A DNA stretch of 64,000 nt from Neomesorhizobium sp963726065. GTDB lineage: Bacteria > Pseudomonadota > Alphaproteobacteria > Rhizobiales > Rhizobiaceae. A program made the translations under genes and the position numbers. Below the pieces are notes generated by a model. It had not been told where the DNA came from and made no database searches. It saw nothing but the letters and a program-made list of their open reading frames with translations. Numbering within the stretch: position 1 is the first letter of the stretch; each line of letters starts with the position of its first letter. The DNA is taken from contig CAVSAU010000017.1 of NCBI GenBank assembly GCA_963726065.1, positions 116,519 through 180,518 on the forward strand. The letters are read 5' to 3'. Shown here piece by piece: positions 9,466 to 20,412 of this stretch.

Positions 9466-10758
9466 TCAAACAATCCCGCCGCCCGCCGAGGCGACAGCGG
9501 GCCGCTCGGCCGAGACTTTGGCGCGGTAACCCGCCGCGCGATAGACTGACACGGGATCGATGGCGCCACCCTTTTCGAAGCGCGCCATGGCCAGTATCGG
9601 CTCCACATCGGTGCGGTAGGCGGCCTTAAGCGTCTGCGTCGCCATCAATGCGTCGTTCGAATCCTGATAGTTCTGCAATGCCTTGCGATCGACCAGCAGC
9701 GCCTGCGCATAGGCGCGCTGCAATTCGACCGCCGACAACATCAGGCTTTCGATCGGATCGGTGACGTTGTGGCTTTGGTCGAGCATGTGGGCTGGGTCGA
9801 ACCCCTTGAAGCCCGAAAGCTCGGCGTCGACCAGTTCGTTGAAAACAAGGAAGAGACGGTACGGGTCGATCGAACCGGCGTCGAGATCGTCGTCGCCATA
9901 CTTCGAATCATTGAAATGGAAGCCGCCGAGCTTGCCGAACTGGATCAAGCGGGAGACGATCATTTCGATGTTGACGTTGGGCGCATGGTGGCCGAGGTCG
10001 ACCAGGCAAAAGGCCTTCGGGCCAAGCTCATGCGCGATCAGGTAGTTTGTGCCCCAATCCTGCACGACCGTCGAGTAGAAGGCCGGCTCATACATCTTGT
10101 GTTCGGTGAAAAGCCGCCAGTCGTCCGGCAGTTCAGCGTAAATCTCCTGCATGGCGTCGAGATAGCGGCGAAAAGCTTTGGCGAAATTGACCTGACCGGG
10201 AAAGTTCGATCCGTCGCCGATCCACACCGTCAGCGCCTTGGACCCGAGCGTCTTGCCGATCTCGATGCATTCGATGTTGTGCTCGATCGCCTGCTTGCGC
10301 ACGGCGGCGTCGGCGTGGCTCAGCGAGCCGTATTTGTAGGAGAGCTTCTGATCCCGGGCGTCCGAGAAAGTGTTGGAATTCATCGCGTCGAAGCGCAGGC
10401 CGAAGCGCGACGCCGCCTGCTTGAGACGTTTCGGGTCGGCCTTGTCCCAGGGGATGTGCAGCGAAACAGTCGGCGTCGCCTGCGTCAGCTGCGCGATCAC
10501 CGCGCAGTCTTCTATCTTGTCGAAGATGTCGCGCGGCTCGCCGCCGCCTGGAAAGCGCGCGAAGCGTGTTCCGCCGGTGCCCACGCCCCAGGAGGGGATC
10601 GCGACGCCGAATTCCGCGACCTTTTTCCTGATGTCGTCGATATGGATATTCCGGCGGGAGAGTTGTTCGCCAAGTACCTCATAGTCGCGCTTCAAGGCCG
10701 CTTCGCGCGATGCGTTCTCGCTTCCGACGATCTCAGCGGCAATCAACTGCTCCGACAT
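9466..10758 (-). CDS. rhaI: L-rhamnose isomerase, RhaI type
   Basis: A 430-aa TIM-barrel isomerase converting L-rhamnose to L-rhamnulose, of the rhizobial RhaI kind rather than the E. coli RhaA kind. Metal-site segments are visible: LFTEHKMYEP (Glu/His), CLVDLGHHAPN (Asp/His) and GGFHFNDSKYGDDDL (His/Asp). The start ATG at 10758 has GGGAGG 5 nt upstream. It follows rhaD with a 33-nt gap in the same direction, forming the rhaDI operon that diverges from rhaRSTPQUK. Intact. Confidence 0.93.
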   Translation of the reverse strand: MSEQLIAAEIVGSENASREAALKRDYEVLGEQLSRRNIHIDDIRKKVAEFGVAIPSWGVGTGGTRFARFPGGGEPRDIFDKIEDCAVIAQLTQATPTVSLHIPWDKADPKRLKQAASRFGLRFDAMNSNTFSDARDQKLSYKYGSLSHADAAVRKQAIEHNIECIEIGKTLGSKALTVWIGDGSNFPGQVNFAKAFRRYLDAMQEIYAELPDDWRLFTEHKMYEPAFYSTVVQDWGTNYLIAHELGPKAFCLVDLGHHAPNVNIEMIVSRLIQFGKLGGFHFNDSKYGDDDLDAGSIDPYRLFLVFNELVDAELSGFKGFDPAHMLDQSHNVTDPIESLMLSAVELQRAYAQALLVDRKALQNYQDSNDALMATQTLKAAYRTDVEPILAMARFEKGGAIDPVSVYRAAGYRAKVSAERPAVASAGGGIV

Positions 10759-10791
10759 GGTTCCTCCCGGTCCGGGTGCCGCGCTGCCCGT

Positions 10792-12894
10792 TCAGCGCGG
10801 AAAGCTCATCGCATTGCCTGCGTCGACGTTGATGATGTTGCCGGTCGACTTGGCCGACAGTTCCGACGCGAAGAAATAGACCGCCTCGGCGATGTCCTCC
10901 GGAAATACCGACCGCTTCAGCATGGAGCGCGAGCGGTAATGTTCTTCCAGTTCGTCGGTCGACAATTTGTAGGCGGCGGCGCGCTGTTCCTTCCATTCTC
11001 CAGTCCAGATCTTGGAACCGCGCAAAACCGCATCCGGGTTGACCACGTTGACCCGGATCTGCGCTTGCGCACCCTCCAGCGCCAGGCAGCGTGCGAGGTG
11101 GATTTCCGCGGCCTTCGCCGTGCAGTAGGCGGCGGCATTGGGCGATGCGGCTAGCCCGTTCTTCGACGCCACGAACACCACCTTGCCGCCGATCCCCTGC
11201 GCGCGGAACAGCTTGAACGCCTCGCGGCTGACAAGGAAATAGCCCGTCGACAGGATGTCCATGTTCTTGTTCCAGAGCGCGAGCGTCGTCTCCTCGATGG
11301 GGGCGGACGACGCAAGACCGGCATTGGAAACCAGAATGTCGATGCCGCCGAACTCCACCGCCGCTGCGGCAAAGCCAGCGGCGACTGCATCCTGGTTGGT
11401 GACATCGAGCGTTACCGCGCGCACGAAATCGCTGCCTCCGGTTTTGGTGAGTTCTGCGGTGGCAGCATTCAGCGCCGCCTCGTCGATGTCGGCGAGCACC
11501 ACGCAGGCGCCGTCGGCGAGCAGACGGCTGGCGCTTGCCTTGCCAATGCCGCCCGCGCCTCCCGTCACCAGCGCGATCTGCCCGGCCAGCGGTCTCGGCT
11601 TCGGCATCCTCTGCAGCTTTGCCTCTTCGAGCTGCCAGTATTCGATGCCGAATGCTTCCCTTTCAGGCAGGCCCATGTAGCTCGATACCGTCGAGGCGCC
11701 GCGCATCACATTGATTGCGTTGACATAGAATTCGCCGGAGATGCGAGCGGTCGCCTTGTCTTTCGCGAAGGTAATCATGCCAACGCCTGGAACGAGGTAG
11801 ACGACGGCGTTGGTGTCGCGCATCTGCGGCAAATCCGGCAGCTTGCACCGCTCGTAGTAGGCTGCATGGCCCCGCCGGTAGGCCTCGATTGCGTCGGGCA
11901 ACGCCGCAAGCGTCTTTTCCACGTCGGGTCGCGCGGGGTCGAACTCGATCACCAGCGGGCTGATCTTGGTGCGCAGGAAATGGTCGGGACAGCTGGTGCC
12001 GAGGGCCGCGAGTTTTCGAACATCCTTCGAGCCGACAAACTCAAGCACCGCTTCCTGGTCGTCGAAGTGCCCGACTTTGCGTTCGGAGGCCGAGATCATC
12101 CCCCGTATCGCCGGCATCAGTTTGGAGGCGATCGCACGGCGTGTTTCCGCTGGCAGCGCTTTCACCGCCTCGCCGCCGAAAATAGTCTTGCCGCGCGTCT
12201 CGGTTTCGAACCAGTCAATTGCGCGGTTGATGATGCGGACCGTCGTTTCGTAGCATTCCCTGGCGGTGTCGGCCCATGTGAAGAGACCATGGCTTTCGAG
12301 CACGACGCCGACCGCATCCGGATTCTCGCGGGCGAATTTTTCCAACCAGAGGCCGAGTTCGAAACCCGGTCGTTTCCATGGCAGCCAGCCAATCTCATCG
12401 CCGTAGATTTTCCGCGTCAGCTCCTTGCTGTTCTTCGAGGCAGCGATCGCGATCACCGCGTCCGGATGCATATGGTCGACATGTTTCTTCGGCACATAGG
12501 CGTGCAGGGGCGTGTCGATCGAGGCGGCGCGCGGGTTGAGGTTGAAGGTGCAATGCGGCAGATAGCCAACCATCTCATCTTCGTGCTCGACGCCCCGGTA
12601 GAGGTTTTTCAGCGCTTCGAGCTTTTCCATGTAAAGCGTGGCGAAGCCGTCGAGCTTGATCGTGCCGACGTCGCCGCCCGAACCCTTGACCCACAGCACT
12701 TCGACGCTCTCGCCGGTCAGCGGGTCGGTTTCCATTGCCTTGGTCGACGTATTGCCGCCGCCATAATTGGTGATGCGCTTGTCCGAGCCAAGCAGGTTGG
12801 AACGGTAAAGCAGCCGCTCCGCTTCAGTCATCGCGGCAGCTTTTCCATCATTCCAAAGATTGGAGAGGCGCGAAGCGGTTCGCGTTTCAGGCAT
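10792..12894 (-). CDS. rhaD: Bifunctional L-rhamnulose-1-phosphate aldolase / short-chain dehydrogenase
   Basis: About 700 aa. Residues 1 to about 420 are a class II aldolase fold that splits rhamnulose-1-phosphate into dihydroxyacetone phosphate and L-lactaldehyde. Residues from about 430 are an SDR domain with nucleotide motif TGGAGGIG and catalytic YCTAK, expected to oxidise lactaldehyde. Two in-frame ATGs exist. I chose 12894 (MPETRT) because GGGAGG lies 9 nt upstream of it, whereas the first ATG (12903) overlaps that SD. First gene of the rhaDI operon; its promoter region carries probable RhaR sites. Intact. Confidence 0.93.
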   Translation of the reverse strand: MPETRTASRLSNLWNDGKAAAMTEAERLLYRSNLLGSDKRITNYGGGNTSTKAMETDPLTGESVEVLWVKGSGGDVGTIKLDGFATLYMEKLEALKNLYRGVEHEDEMVGYLPHCTFNLNPRAASIDTPLHAYVPKKHVDHMHPDAVIAIAASKNSKELTRKIYGDEIGWLPWKRPGFELGLWLEKFARENPDAVGVVLESHGLFTWADTARECYETTVRIINRAIDWFETETRGKTIFGGEAVKALPAETRRAIASKLMPAIRGMISASERKVGHFDDQEAVLEFVGSKDVRKLAALGTSCPDHFLRTKISPLVIEFDPARPDVEKTLAALPDAIEAYRRGHAAYYERCKLPDLPQMRDTNAVVYLVPGVGMITFAKDKATARISGEFYVNAINVMRGASTVSSYMGLPEREAFGIEYWQLEEAKLQRMPKPRPLAGQIALVTGGAGGIGKASASRLLADGACVVLADIDEAALNAATAELTKTGGSDFVRAVTLDVTNQDAVAAGFAAAAVEFGGIDILVSNAGLASSAPIEETTLALWNKNMDILSTGYFLVSREAFKLFRAQGIGGKVVFVASKNGLAASPNAAAYCTAKAAEIHLARCLALEGAQAQIRVNVVNPDAVLRGSKIWTGEWKEQRAAAYKLSTDELEEHYRSRSMLKRSVFPEDIAEAVYFFASELSAKSTGNIINVDAGNAMSFPR

Positions 12895-12952
12895 GGCAGG
12901 CATCCTCCCGTGTGCGGCGAAGCCGGCACGTATTTTGGCGTTAAGCCTCGCA

Positions 12953-13064
12953 TGATCGATTCCAAAGTGTCAATCAGAAACGATCAAGAGCAATCATATT
13001 GCATCGCACAATGAATTAACCTGATCGAACTTGATTGACATTGCGCAAAGCTGCCGCCTAGATT
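12953..13064. promoter_or_regulatory. Divergent rhaD/rhaR control region with phased TGATYG half-sites
   Basis: Three copies of CRATCA start at exactly 10-bp steps (12971, 12981, 12991). Two copies of the complementary TGATYG lie at 13022 and 13032, again 10 bp apart, and one more is at 12953. The 20-mers at 12968-12987 (complement) and 13021-13040 match at 15 of 20 positions as an inverted pair. A TTGACA at 13035-13040 and TAGATT at 13059-13064 (18-bp spacer) fit a sigma-70 promoter for rhaR, with its -35 inside the site. The inverted copy gives TTGACA on the other strand at 12973-12968. DeoR-family repressors use such repeated sites; assignment to RhaR is inference from position. Confidence 0.7.
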
Positions 13065-13082
13065 GCGAGGCTGGGAGGAGAG

Positions 13083-13891
13083 ATGCACGAGAAAGAGCGC
13101 CACAGGATCATTCTGTCTGCCGTCCAGGAAAAACCTGTTGCGACGGTGGCGGAGCTGGTCGAGTTGACGAACTCTCCGAGGCTACGATCCGGCGCGATAT
13201 CGCTGCCCTCCACCTGCAGAAGCGCCTGCGCCGTGTGCGCGGTGGCGCTGAATCGATCACGCCGCCCCAGTTCATGGGCATTGCCGGCCGCCCCTTCAGC
13301 GTCAACGAAACGCTGCATCAGGCGGAAAAGCGCGCCATCGCCAGGGAAGCGGTCGAACTCTGCCGGGACGGCGAGCCGATTATCATCAATGGCGGCACCA
13401 CAACCTTCCAGATGGTGCATTTCCTGTCGAACCGGCGGATGACGATTTTCACAAATTCGTTCCCGATCGCCGATCACCTGCTGAAGCATTCGAAGAACAC
13501 CGTGATGCTCTCTGGCGGCGTCATCTACCGCGAACAGAATGTCATCCTCTCGCCGTTCGAGAATGACGTTACGCGCAACTTCTACGCCAAGCGCATGTTC
13601 ATGGGCGCGCAGGGCCTCAGCCCGCTCGGCCTGATGGAAGGCGACCCGCTTCTGATCCAGGCCGAGCAGAAGCTTATCGACCAGGCCGACGAATTGGTCG
13701 TGCTGATCAATTCATCGAAATTCCGGCAGCGCTCGAGCCTCATCCTGTGCCGTCTGTCGCGCATCGCGACGGTGGTAACGGATGCCGGCATCGAGGATCG
13801 CGATGCGAAGATGCTGGAAGATGCAGGGGTGAAATTGGTCGTTGCGGCGGCTGCGTCGGCGACGCAGGATAAACAGGCCCGGCAGGGCTGA
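13083..13891 (+). CDS. rhaR: DeoR-family regulator RhaR, one frameshift
   Basis: N-terminal DeoR helix-turn-helix (EKERHRIILSAVQEKPVATV, then SEATIRRDIAAL) and a C-terminal sugar-phosphate-binding domain with the family motifs INGGTTTFQM, NSFPIA and MLSGGVIYRE. The frame changes near 13174, inside the HTH; one missing base would restore LTNSSEATIRRD, so this is probably an error. ATG 13083 has GGGAGGAG just upstream. It heads rhaRSTPQUK and lies opposite rhaDI, so it probably represses both operons in the absence of inducer, as described for Rhizobium leguminosarum. Confidence 0.88.
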
Positions 13892-14049
13892 GGAGCCGGA
13901 CGCATGGAGGAATGCCAGGACGGAATGCATGAGGAGGCAGTCCATCACGGTAAAGCAGATCGTTTCCGCGGCAGGAAAATGCCAGCGGGCGGTTAGGCCG
14001 GCAAGCGCCGGCCTGGGGAAGTGAAAAGAAGATTGGGAGGTGAATTGCC

Positions 14050-15068
14050 ATGAAGACTACGCGTCGCACTCTTTTGAAACTTGCCGGCGGAACGGTGTTC
14101 GTCGCCGCCGCTCCAGCGATCCTGACGCGGCCGGCGCGCGCCGCCGACAAGCGCATCGCCATGATCGTGAAGAATCTCGGCAACAGCTATTTTGACGCCT
14201 GCGCCAACGGCGCCAAGGAAGCCGCCAAGGAACTGGGCGGCATCGAGATCATCTACACGGCTTCCGCCAAGCCGACTGCCGAAGAGCAGATCGCGGTCAT
14301 CGACGCGCAGATCGCGCAGAAGGTCGATGGCATCATCGTTTCGGCCAATGACGCCGATGCCCTCGTGCCGGTCGGCAAGAAGGCCATGGAGCGCGGCATC
14401 AAGGTGATGAGCTTCGACAGCGCCATCGCGCCGGCCGGCCGCATCGTCCATCTGTCCGCATCGTCGACGCCGCTGATCGGCGCCAAGCAGGTGCAGATGA
14501 TCGCCAAGACGCTTGGCGGCAAGGGCGAGGTTGCCATTCTTTCGGCGGCTTCCACCATGACCAACCAGAACTCCTGGATCGAAGCCATGAAGGAGGAATG
14601 GAAGAAGCCGGAATACAAGGACATGCCGCTGGTGGCGACCGTCTATGGCGACGACCAGGACGACAAGAGCTACCGCGAGATGCAGGGCCTGGTGAAGGCG
14701 CTATCCCAATCTCAAGGGCGTGATCTCGCCGACCACCATTGGCATCCGTTCCGGCGCCAAGGCCATCGTCGACGGCGGCCTGATCGGCAAGGTCTTCATC
14801 ACCGGGCTCGGCCTGCCTTCGGAAATGAAGGACTACGTGCTGCAGGGCGCCTGCGATACCTTCGCGATCTGGAACCCGGTCGAGTATGGCTATTCCTCGA
14901 CGCAGATCATGGCCGACATCCTGAACGGCGCGGACACCGCCGAGGGCGCCAAGCTCTCGATGGGCAAGAAGGGCGAGACGACGGTTGGCGAGGACGGCGA
15001 GTGCCGTCATGGGCGAGCCCTTCGAGTTCAACAAGACCAACGTCGAGGAATTCGCGAAAATCTTCTGA
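14050..15068 (+). CDS. rhaS: Rhamnose ABC transporter substrate-binding protein RhaS, two frameshifts
   Basis: Periplasmic-binding protein of the ribose/CUT2 type, about 339 aa if repaired. The N-terminus TTRRTLLKLAG followed by a hydrophobic stretch ending ARAA is a twin-arginine-like signal. The core (KNLGNSYFDACANGAKEAA, VDGIIVSANDADALVPV) matches the family. Frame changes occur near 14701 (GLVKAL then YPNLKGVISPTT) and near 15002 (last about 20 residues EPFEFNKTNVEEFAKIF). ATG 14050 has GGGAGG upstream. First transporter gene of the rha operon. Confidence 0.88.
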
Positions 15069-15152
15069 TCACTTCGCCTGGAAGCACGATCGTCATGGCC
15101 GGATGCTCTCCGGCCATGGCCGCAACGAGCGTCTGAATCTCGCCGGATTGCC

Positions 15153-16653
<1,501 letters not shown>

Positions 16654-16657
<4 letters not shown>

Positions 16658-17644
16658 AGGCGCCTGTTCAACTATCGCGAGCTGATCCTGGCGCTCGATC
16701 CTCATTGGCAGGCATCGCTGCGATCAGCACCTATCAGCCGGCTTTCCTACGCTGGGACAACATCAGCGACATGCTGACCGAGACGTCGGTGCTGTTCATG
16801 ATGGCGCTGGCGCAGATGGTGGTCATCCTGACGCGCGGCATCGATCTGTCGGTCGCGGCCAATCTCGCGCTGTCGGGCATGCTCGCCGCTCTCGTCAGCC
16901 AGTATTATCCCGAAATGCCGCTTCTCCTGATGATCCTCACCGGCATTGTCTGCGGCCTGGTGCTCGGCATGATCAACGGGTCGCTGATTGCCTTTCTCGG
17001 CATTCCGCCCATTGTCATGACACTCGGCACGCTGGCGATCTTCCGCGGCATGATCATCATCATCGCCGGCGGCGACCAGGTGAATGCATCGGAGATGGGG
17101 GTGGCCTTCCAGGCCTTTCCGAAGCAGGTCTTCCTCGGCCTGACCAGCCCGGTTTGGATCGCGATTGCCGTGTCGCTGCTGTTCTGGATATTCCTCAACT
17201 ACACCCGTGCCGGCCGCGGCCTCTACGCGGTCGGCGGCAATCCGGTCGCGGCGCGCTATTGCGGCATCGACCAGCGCCGGCAGGAACTGCTTGCCTATGT
17301 CGATCTCGGGCGCGGTCGCCGGCCTGTGCGGCTATCTTTGGGTGGCGCGCTACGGCGTTGCCTATTCCGAGATCGCCAGCGGCTATGAACTGACCGTGAT
17401 CGCCGCCTGCGTCATCGGCGGCGTGTCGATCGGCGGCGGCGTCGGCACGGTCGCCGGCACGCTGCTCGGCGCGCTGTTCCTCGGCATCGTAATGACCGCG
17501 CTGCCCGTCATGCAGATCTCGCCCTTCTGGCAGATGGCCATTTCCGGCGCCGTCATCCTCGCCGCCGTCGTCATCAACGCGCGGGCCGAGCGCCGGCCGG
17601 ACAAGCTGATTCTGCCCGAAGCGCGGCGGTTGAGGCGGGTATGA
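16654..17644 (+). CDS. rhaP: Rhamnose ABC transporter permease RhaP, frameshifted
   Basis: CUT2-type (RbsC-like) membrane permease with about 8-10 helices. Clear family segments are MMALAQMVVILTRGIDLSV, GIPPIVMTLGTLAIFRG, GLYAVGGNPVAARYCGI and CVIGGVSIGGGVGTVAG. The N-terminal 30 residues need several single-base corrections (about 16660-16715, giving MKRLFNYRELILALILIG), and one more shift is near 17301. The stop at 17642-17644 overlaps the rhaQ start as ATGA. It should pair with RhaQ in the inner membrane, energised by RhaT. Confidence 0.82.
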
Positions 17645-18697
17645 GCATGAACGCGCCTGCGCCTCCCACGGACCGTTACATCGTTCTCGATGCGCCGCCG
17701 CGACGCCTGCGCGACGTGCTGTTGCGCTGGGAGGTGCATCCTGGTCATCCTGCTGGTTGCTGACGATCGTCGGTGAACACGATCGTCTCGCCCTACTTCC
17801 TCGATGTCTTCAATCTCGCCGACGCGACCTTCAATTTTTCCGAAAAGGCCATCATCGCGCTCGCCATGGCGCTGCTGATCCTGGTGCGCGAGATCGACCT
17901 GTCGGTCGCCGCCATCGTCGCACTTGCCGCCATGGGCATCGGCTATGCGGCGGAAGCCGGGCTTCGGTCCGTGGCGCTGTTTGCGACCGGCATCGGCATC
18001 GGTCTTCTCTGCGGCGCCTTCAACGGCATGCTGGTCACCTGCGTTCAGCCTGCCTTCCATCGTCGTCACCATCGGCACCATGTCGCTGTTTCGCGGGCTG
18101 ACGCAGGTGATCCTCGGCGACCAGGCGAAGACGAAATATCCGCCGGAATTCCTCGATCTCGGCCAGAGCTATTTCATCAAGATGAAGGAGACGGGCATCT
18201 CCTGGCTGTTCGTGCCGCCGGTGCCGCTGTCCTTCCTGATTTTCCTGGTGCTTGCCGTGCTCTTCGGCATCGTTCTGCACAAGACGGCGTTGGGCCGCCA
18301 GCTCTTCGCCATCGGCTCCAATCCGGTCGCGGCGCGCTTCTCCGGCATTCCGGTCGATCGGCTCCGCTTCCTGCTTTTCGTTGTCTCCGGGATGCTGTCG
18401 GGCCTCGCCGGCGCGCTGCTCACGGCGCGCCTCGGCTCGATGCGCTCCAACATCGGCATCGGCTGGGAACTCGACATCGTCACCATGGTCATCCTCGGCG
18501 GCGTTTCGATCGCCGGCGGCGTCGGCTCGATCCTCGGCGTGGTGCTTGCCGTGCTGGTGCTCGGCCTCGTCACCTTCGGCATGTCGCTCAACAACATCCC
18601 CGGCCAGGTGGTCAGCGTCTATATCGGCGCGCTGCTGATCGCCGTCATCGCCATCCCGCGCATCGTCGACAAGGTGCGTGTGCGGCCCATCCGGTGA
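17641..18697 (+). CDS. rhaQ: Rhamnose ABC transporter permease RhaQ, frameshifted
   Basis: Second RbsC-like permease. Family blocks: IALAMALLILVREIDLSVAA, LPSIVVTIGTMSLFRGLTQV, LFAIGSNPVAARFSGIPVDR and VILGGVSIAGGVGSILG. Frame changes cluster near 17733-17775 and at about 18047, where one extra C separates VTC from LPSIVV. From 18050 to the stop it is intact. It overlaps rhaP by ATGA and is followed by rhaU after 3 nt. Confidence 0.83.
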
Positions 18698-18700
18698 ACC

Positions 18701-19015
18701 ATGGAGAAATACGCCTTCAAGATGAAACTACTTCCTGGTCGCAAGGCCGAATACAGGAAGCGGCACGACGCGATTTTCCCGGAACTCGTGGCGCTGCTCA
18801 GGGATGCGGGCATTTCCGATTATTCCATCCATCTCGACGCGGAGACGAATACGCTGTTTGCCGTGCTGTGGCGGCGTGACGGCCACACGATGGATGACCT
18901 GCCCAACCATGCCGTGATGAAGCGCTGGTGGGCTTACATGGCTGACATCATGGAGACGAAGCCGGACAACGAGCCGGTGGCCGTGCCGCTCGAAACCGTC
19001 TTCCATATGAAATGA
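18701..19015 (+). CDS. rhaU: L-rhamnose mutarotase RhaU
   Basis: A 104-aa protein of the YiiL/RhaM fold that interconverts alpha and beta anomers of L-rhamnose. Conserved segments: KMKLLPGRKAEYRKRHD near the N-terminus, DYSIHLD, and MKRWWAYMADIM with the paired Trp. Its stop overlaps the rhaK start (ATGA at 19012-19015). Intact, in contrast to the permeases before it. Confidence 0.93.
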   Translation: MEKYAFKMKLLPGRKAEYRKRHDAIFPELVALLRDAGISDYSIHLDAETNTLFAVLWRRDGHTMDDLPNHAVMKRWWAYMADIMETKPDNEPVAVPLETVFHMK

Positions 19016-20394
19016 CCCGTCACGTCGCCGTCATCGACATTGGCAAGACCAATGCCAAAGTGGCATTGGTCGATTTGGCAGAGATGCGGGAAATCGCAAT
19101 GCGCACGCGGCCGAACTCGGTGCTGCGCGACGGGCCATACCCGCATTTCGACGTTGAAGCGCTGTGGGACTTCATTCTCGACGGTCTCGCGGCGATCCAA
19201 CGCGAACACCCCGTCGATGCGATTGCGGTGACAACGCATGGCGCCACCGCCGCGCTGCTCGATGGGCAGGGAAACCTGGCGCTTCCCGTGCTCGATTACG
19301 AACACACCGGCCCCGATACACTGGCCGCCGAATACGCTGCGATTCGCCCATCGTTCGAGGAAACCGGCTCGCCGCGTCTGCCTGCGGGGCTCAATGTCGG
19401 GGCGCAGATATTTTGGCAGGCCAGGACGTTTCCGCGCGCTTTCACCGGCGTGGGCTCGATCGTTATGTATGCGCAGTACTGGTCGCATCGCCTGTCGGGC
19501 GTGCTCGCCAACGAAGTAACATCGCTAGGCTGCCACACCGATCTCTGGAGCCCCGCGGCAGGCGATTACTCTCCGCTCGTCGACGGGCAGGGCTGGCGTA
19601 CGCTGATGGCGAAGGTTCGTCCTGCTGGTCACAGGCTTGGTTGCGTTCTTCCTGAAATAGCCAAAAAAACAGGGATAGTGCCTGGCACGCCGGTCCATTG
19701 CGGCATCCACGATTCCAACGCGTCGCTGCTGCCGCACCTGCTCTCGCACGCAAAACCGTTCGCGGTCGTGTCTACCGGCACCTGGGTGGTGTCGATGGCG
19801 GTCGGGGGCAGGGCGGTGAGCCTCGATCCCGCACGCGATACGCTCATCAACGTGAATGCGCTCGGCGATCCCGTGCCCTCCGCCCGTTTCATGGGTGGGC
19901 GCGAATTTGAAACGCTGATGAACGGACGCTCCACGCATTGGGAGGAAGCTGATTTGCGGGAAGTGCTGAGCAACGGCGTCATGCTCTTACCCGCCGTTCA
20001 GCAAGGATCGGGTCCTTTCGGTACCCTGAAGGCACATTGGGCTCCGGGCGAGCCGCAGGCCGACGCAAACCGCGCCGGCGCGGTTTCCTTCTACCTCGCG
20101 CTGATGACAGCGACTTGCCTAGAGCTGATCGGCGCCGACGGGCCGACGATCGTCGAGGGGCCTTTCGCCAGAAATACAGCATTTGTGCGCATGCTTGCCG
20201 CCGCCACACGCCGGCCGGCAGTGGCTGACGCCGCCGCCGCTACCGGGACGAGCGTCGGCGCCGCGCTTCTGGCCGCTCCGGAGGGCTTCCCTGTCATGTT
20301 GTCACATTCCACCAGCCGCCTCGATCCGGAAGATTGGGGCGGATACGTGGAGCGTTGGAAGTCCGCTGTCTCTGAAATGGCTCATCCACGATAG
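19012..20394 (+). CDS. rhaK: Rhamnulokinase-like FGGY sugar kinase RhaK
   Basis: A 460-aa FGGY-family kinase with the N-terminal phosphate loop VIDIGKTNAKV and the C-terminal ATPase-fold segment VVSTGTWVVSMAVGG. It phosphorylates L-rhamnulose to the 1-phosphate used by RhaD. In Rhizobium leguminosarum, RhaK has also been reported to be needed for rhamnose uptake by the ABC transporter, and the same linkage is present here. Last gene of rhaRSTPQUK; it converges on the HlyD gene with 18 bp between. Confidence 0.9.
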   Translation: MTRHVAVIDIGKTNAKVALVDLAEMREIAMRTRPNSVLRDGPYPHFDVEALWDFILDGLAAIQREHPVDAIAVTTHGATAALLDGQGNLALPVLDYEHTGPDTLAAEYAAIRPSFEETGSPRLPAGLNVGAQIFWQARTFPRAFTGVGSIVMYAQYWSHRLSGVLANEVTSLGCHTDLWSPAAGDYSPLVDGQGWRTLMAKVRPAGHRLGCVLPEIAKKTGIVPGTPVHCGIHDSNASLLPHLLSHAKPFAVVSTGTWVVSMAVGGRAVSLDPARDTLINVNALGDPVPSARFMGGREFETLMNGRSTHWEEADLREVLSNGVMLLPAVQQGSGPFGTLKAHWAPGEPQADANRAGAVSFYLALMTATCLELIGADGPTIVEGPFARNTAFVRMLAAATRRPAVADAAAATGTSVGAALLAAPEGFPVMLSHSTSRLDPEDWGGYVERWKSAVSEMAHPR

Positions 20395-20412
20395 GCGCGT
20401 GGCGCAGCCCTC

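Noticed and set aside
9769..11154. A 461-aa open frame on the plus strand opposite rhaI
   Set aside because: It is the complement shadow of the well-supported rhaI gene; composition is Arg/Asp/Val-rich with no motif.
11866..13014. A 382-aa open frame on the plus strand opposite rhaD
   Set aside because: Shadow of rhaD; no ribosome site or family motif, and it runs through the rha operator.
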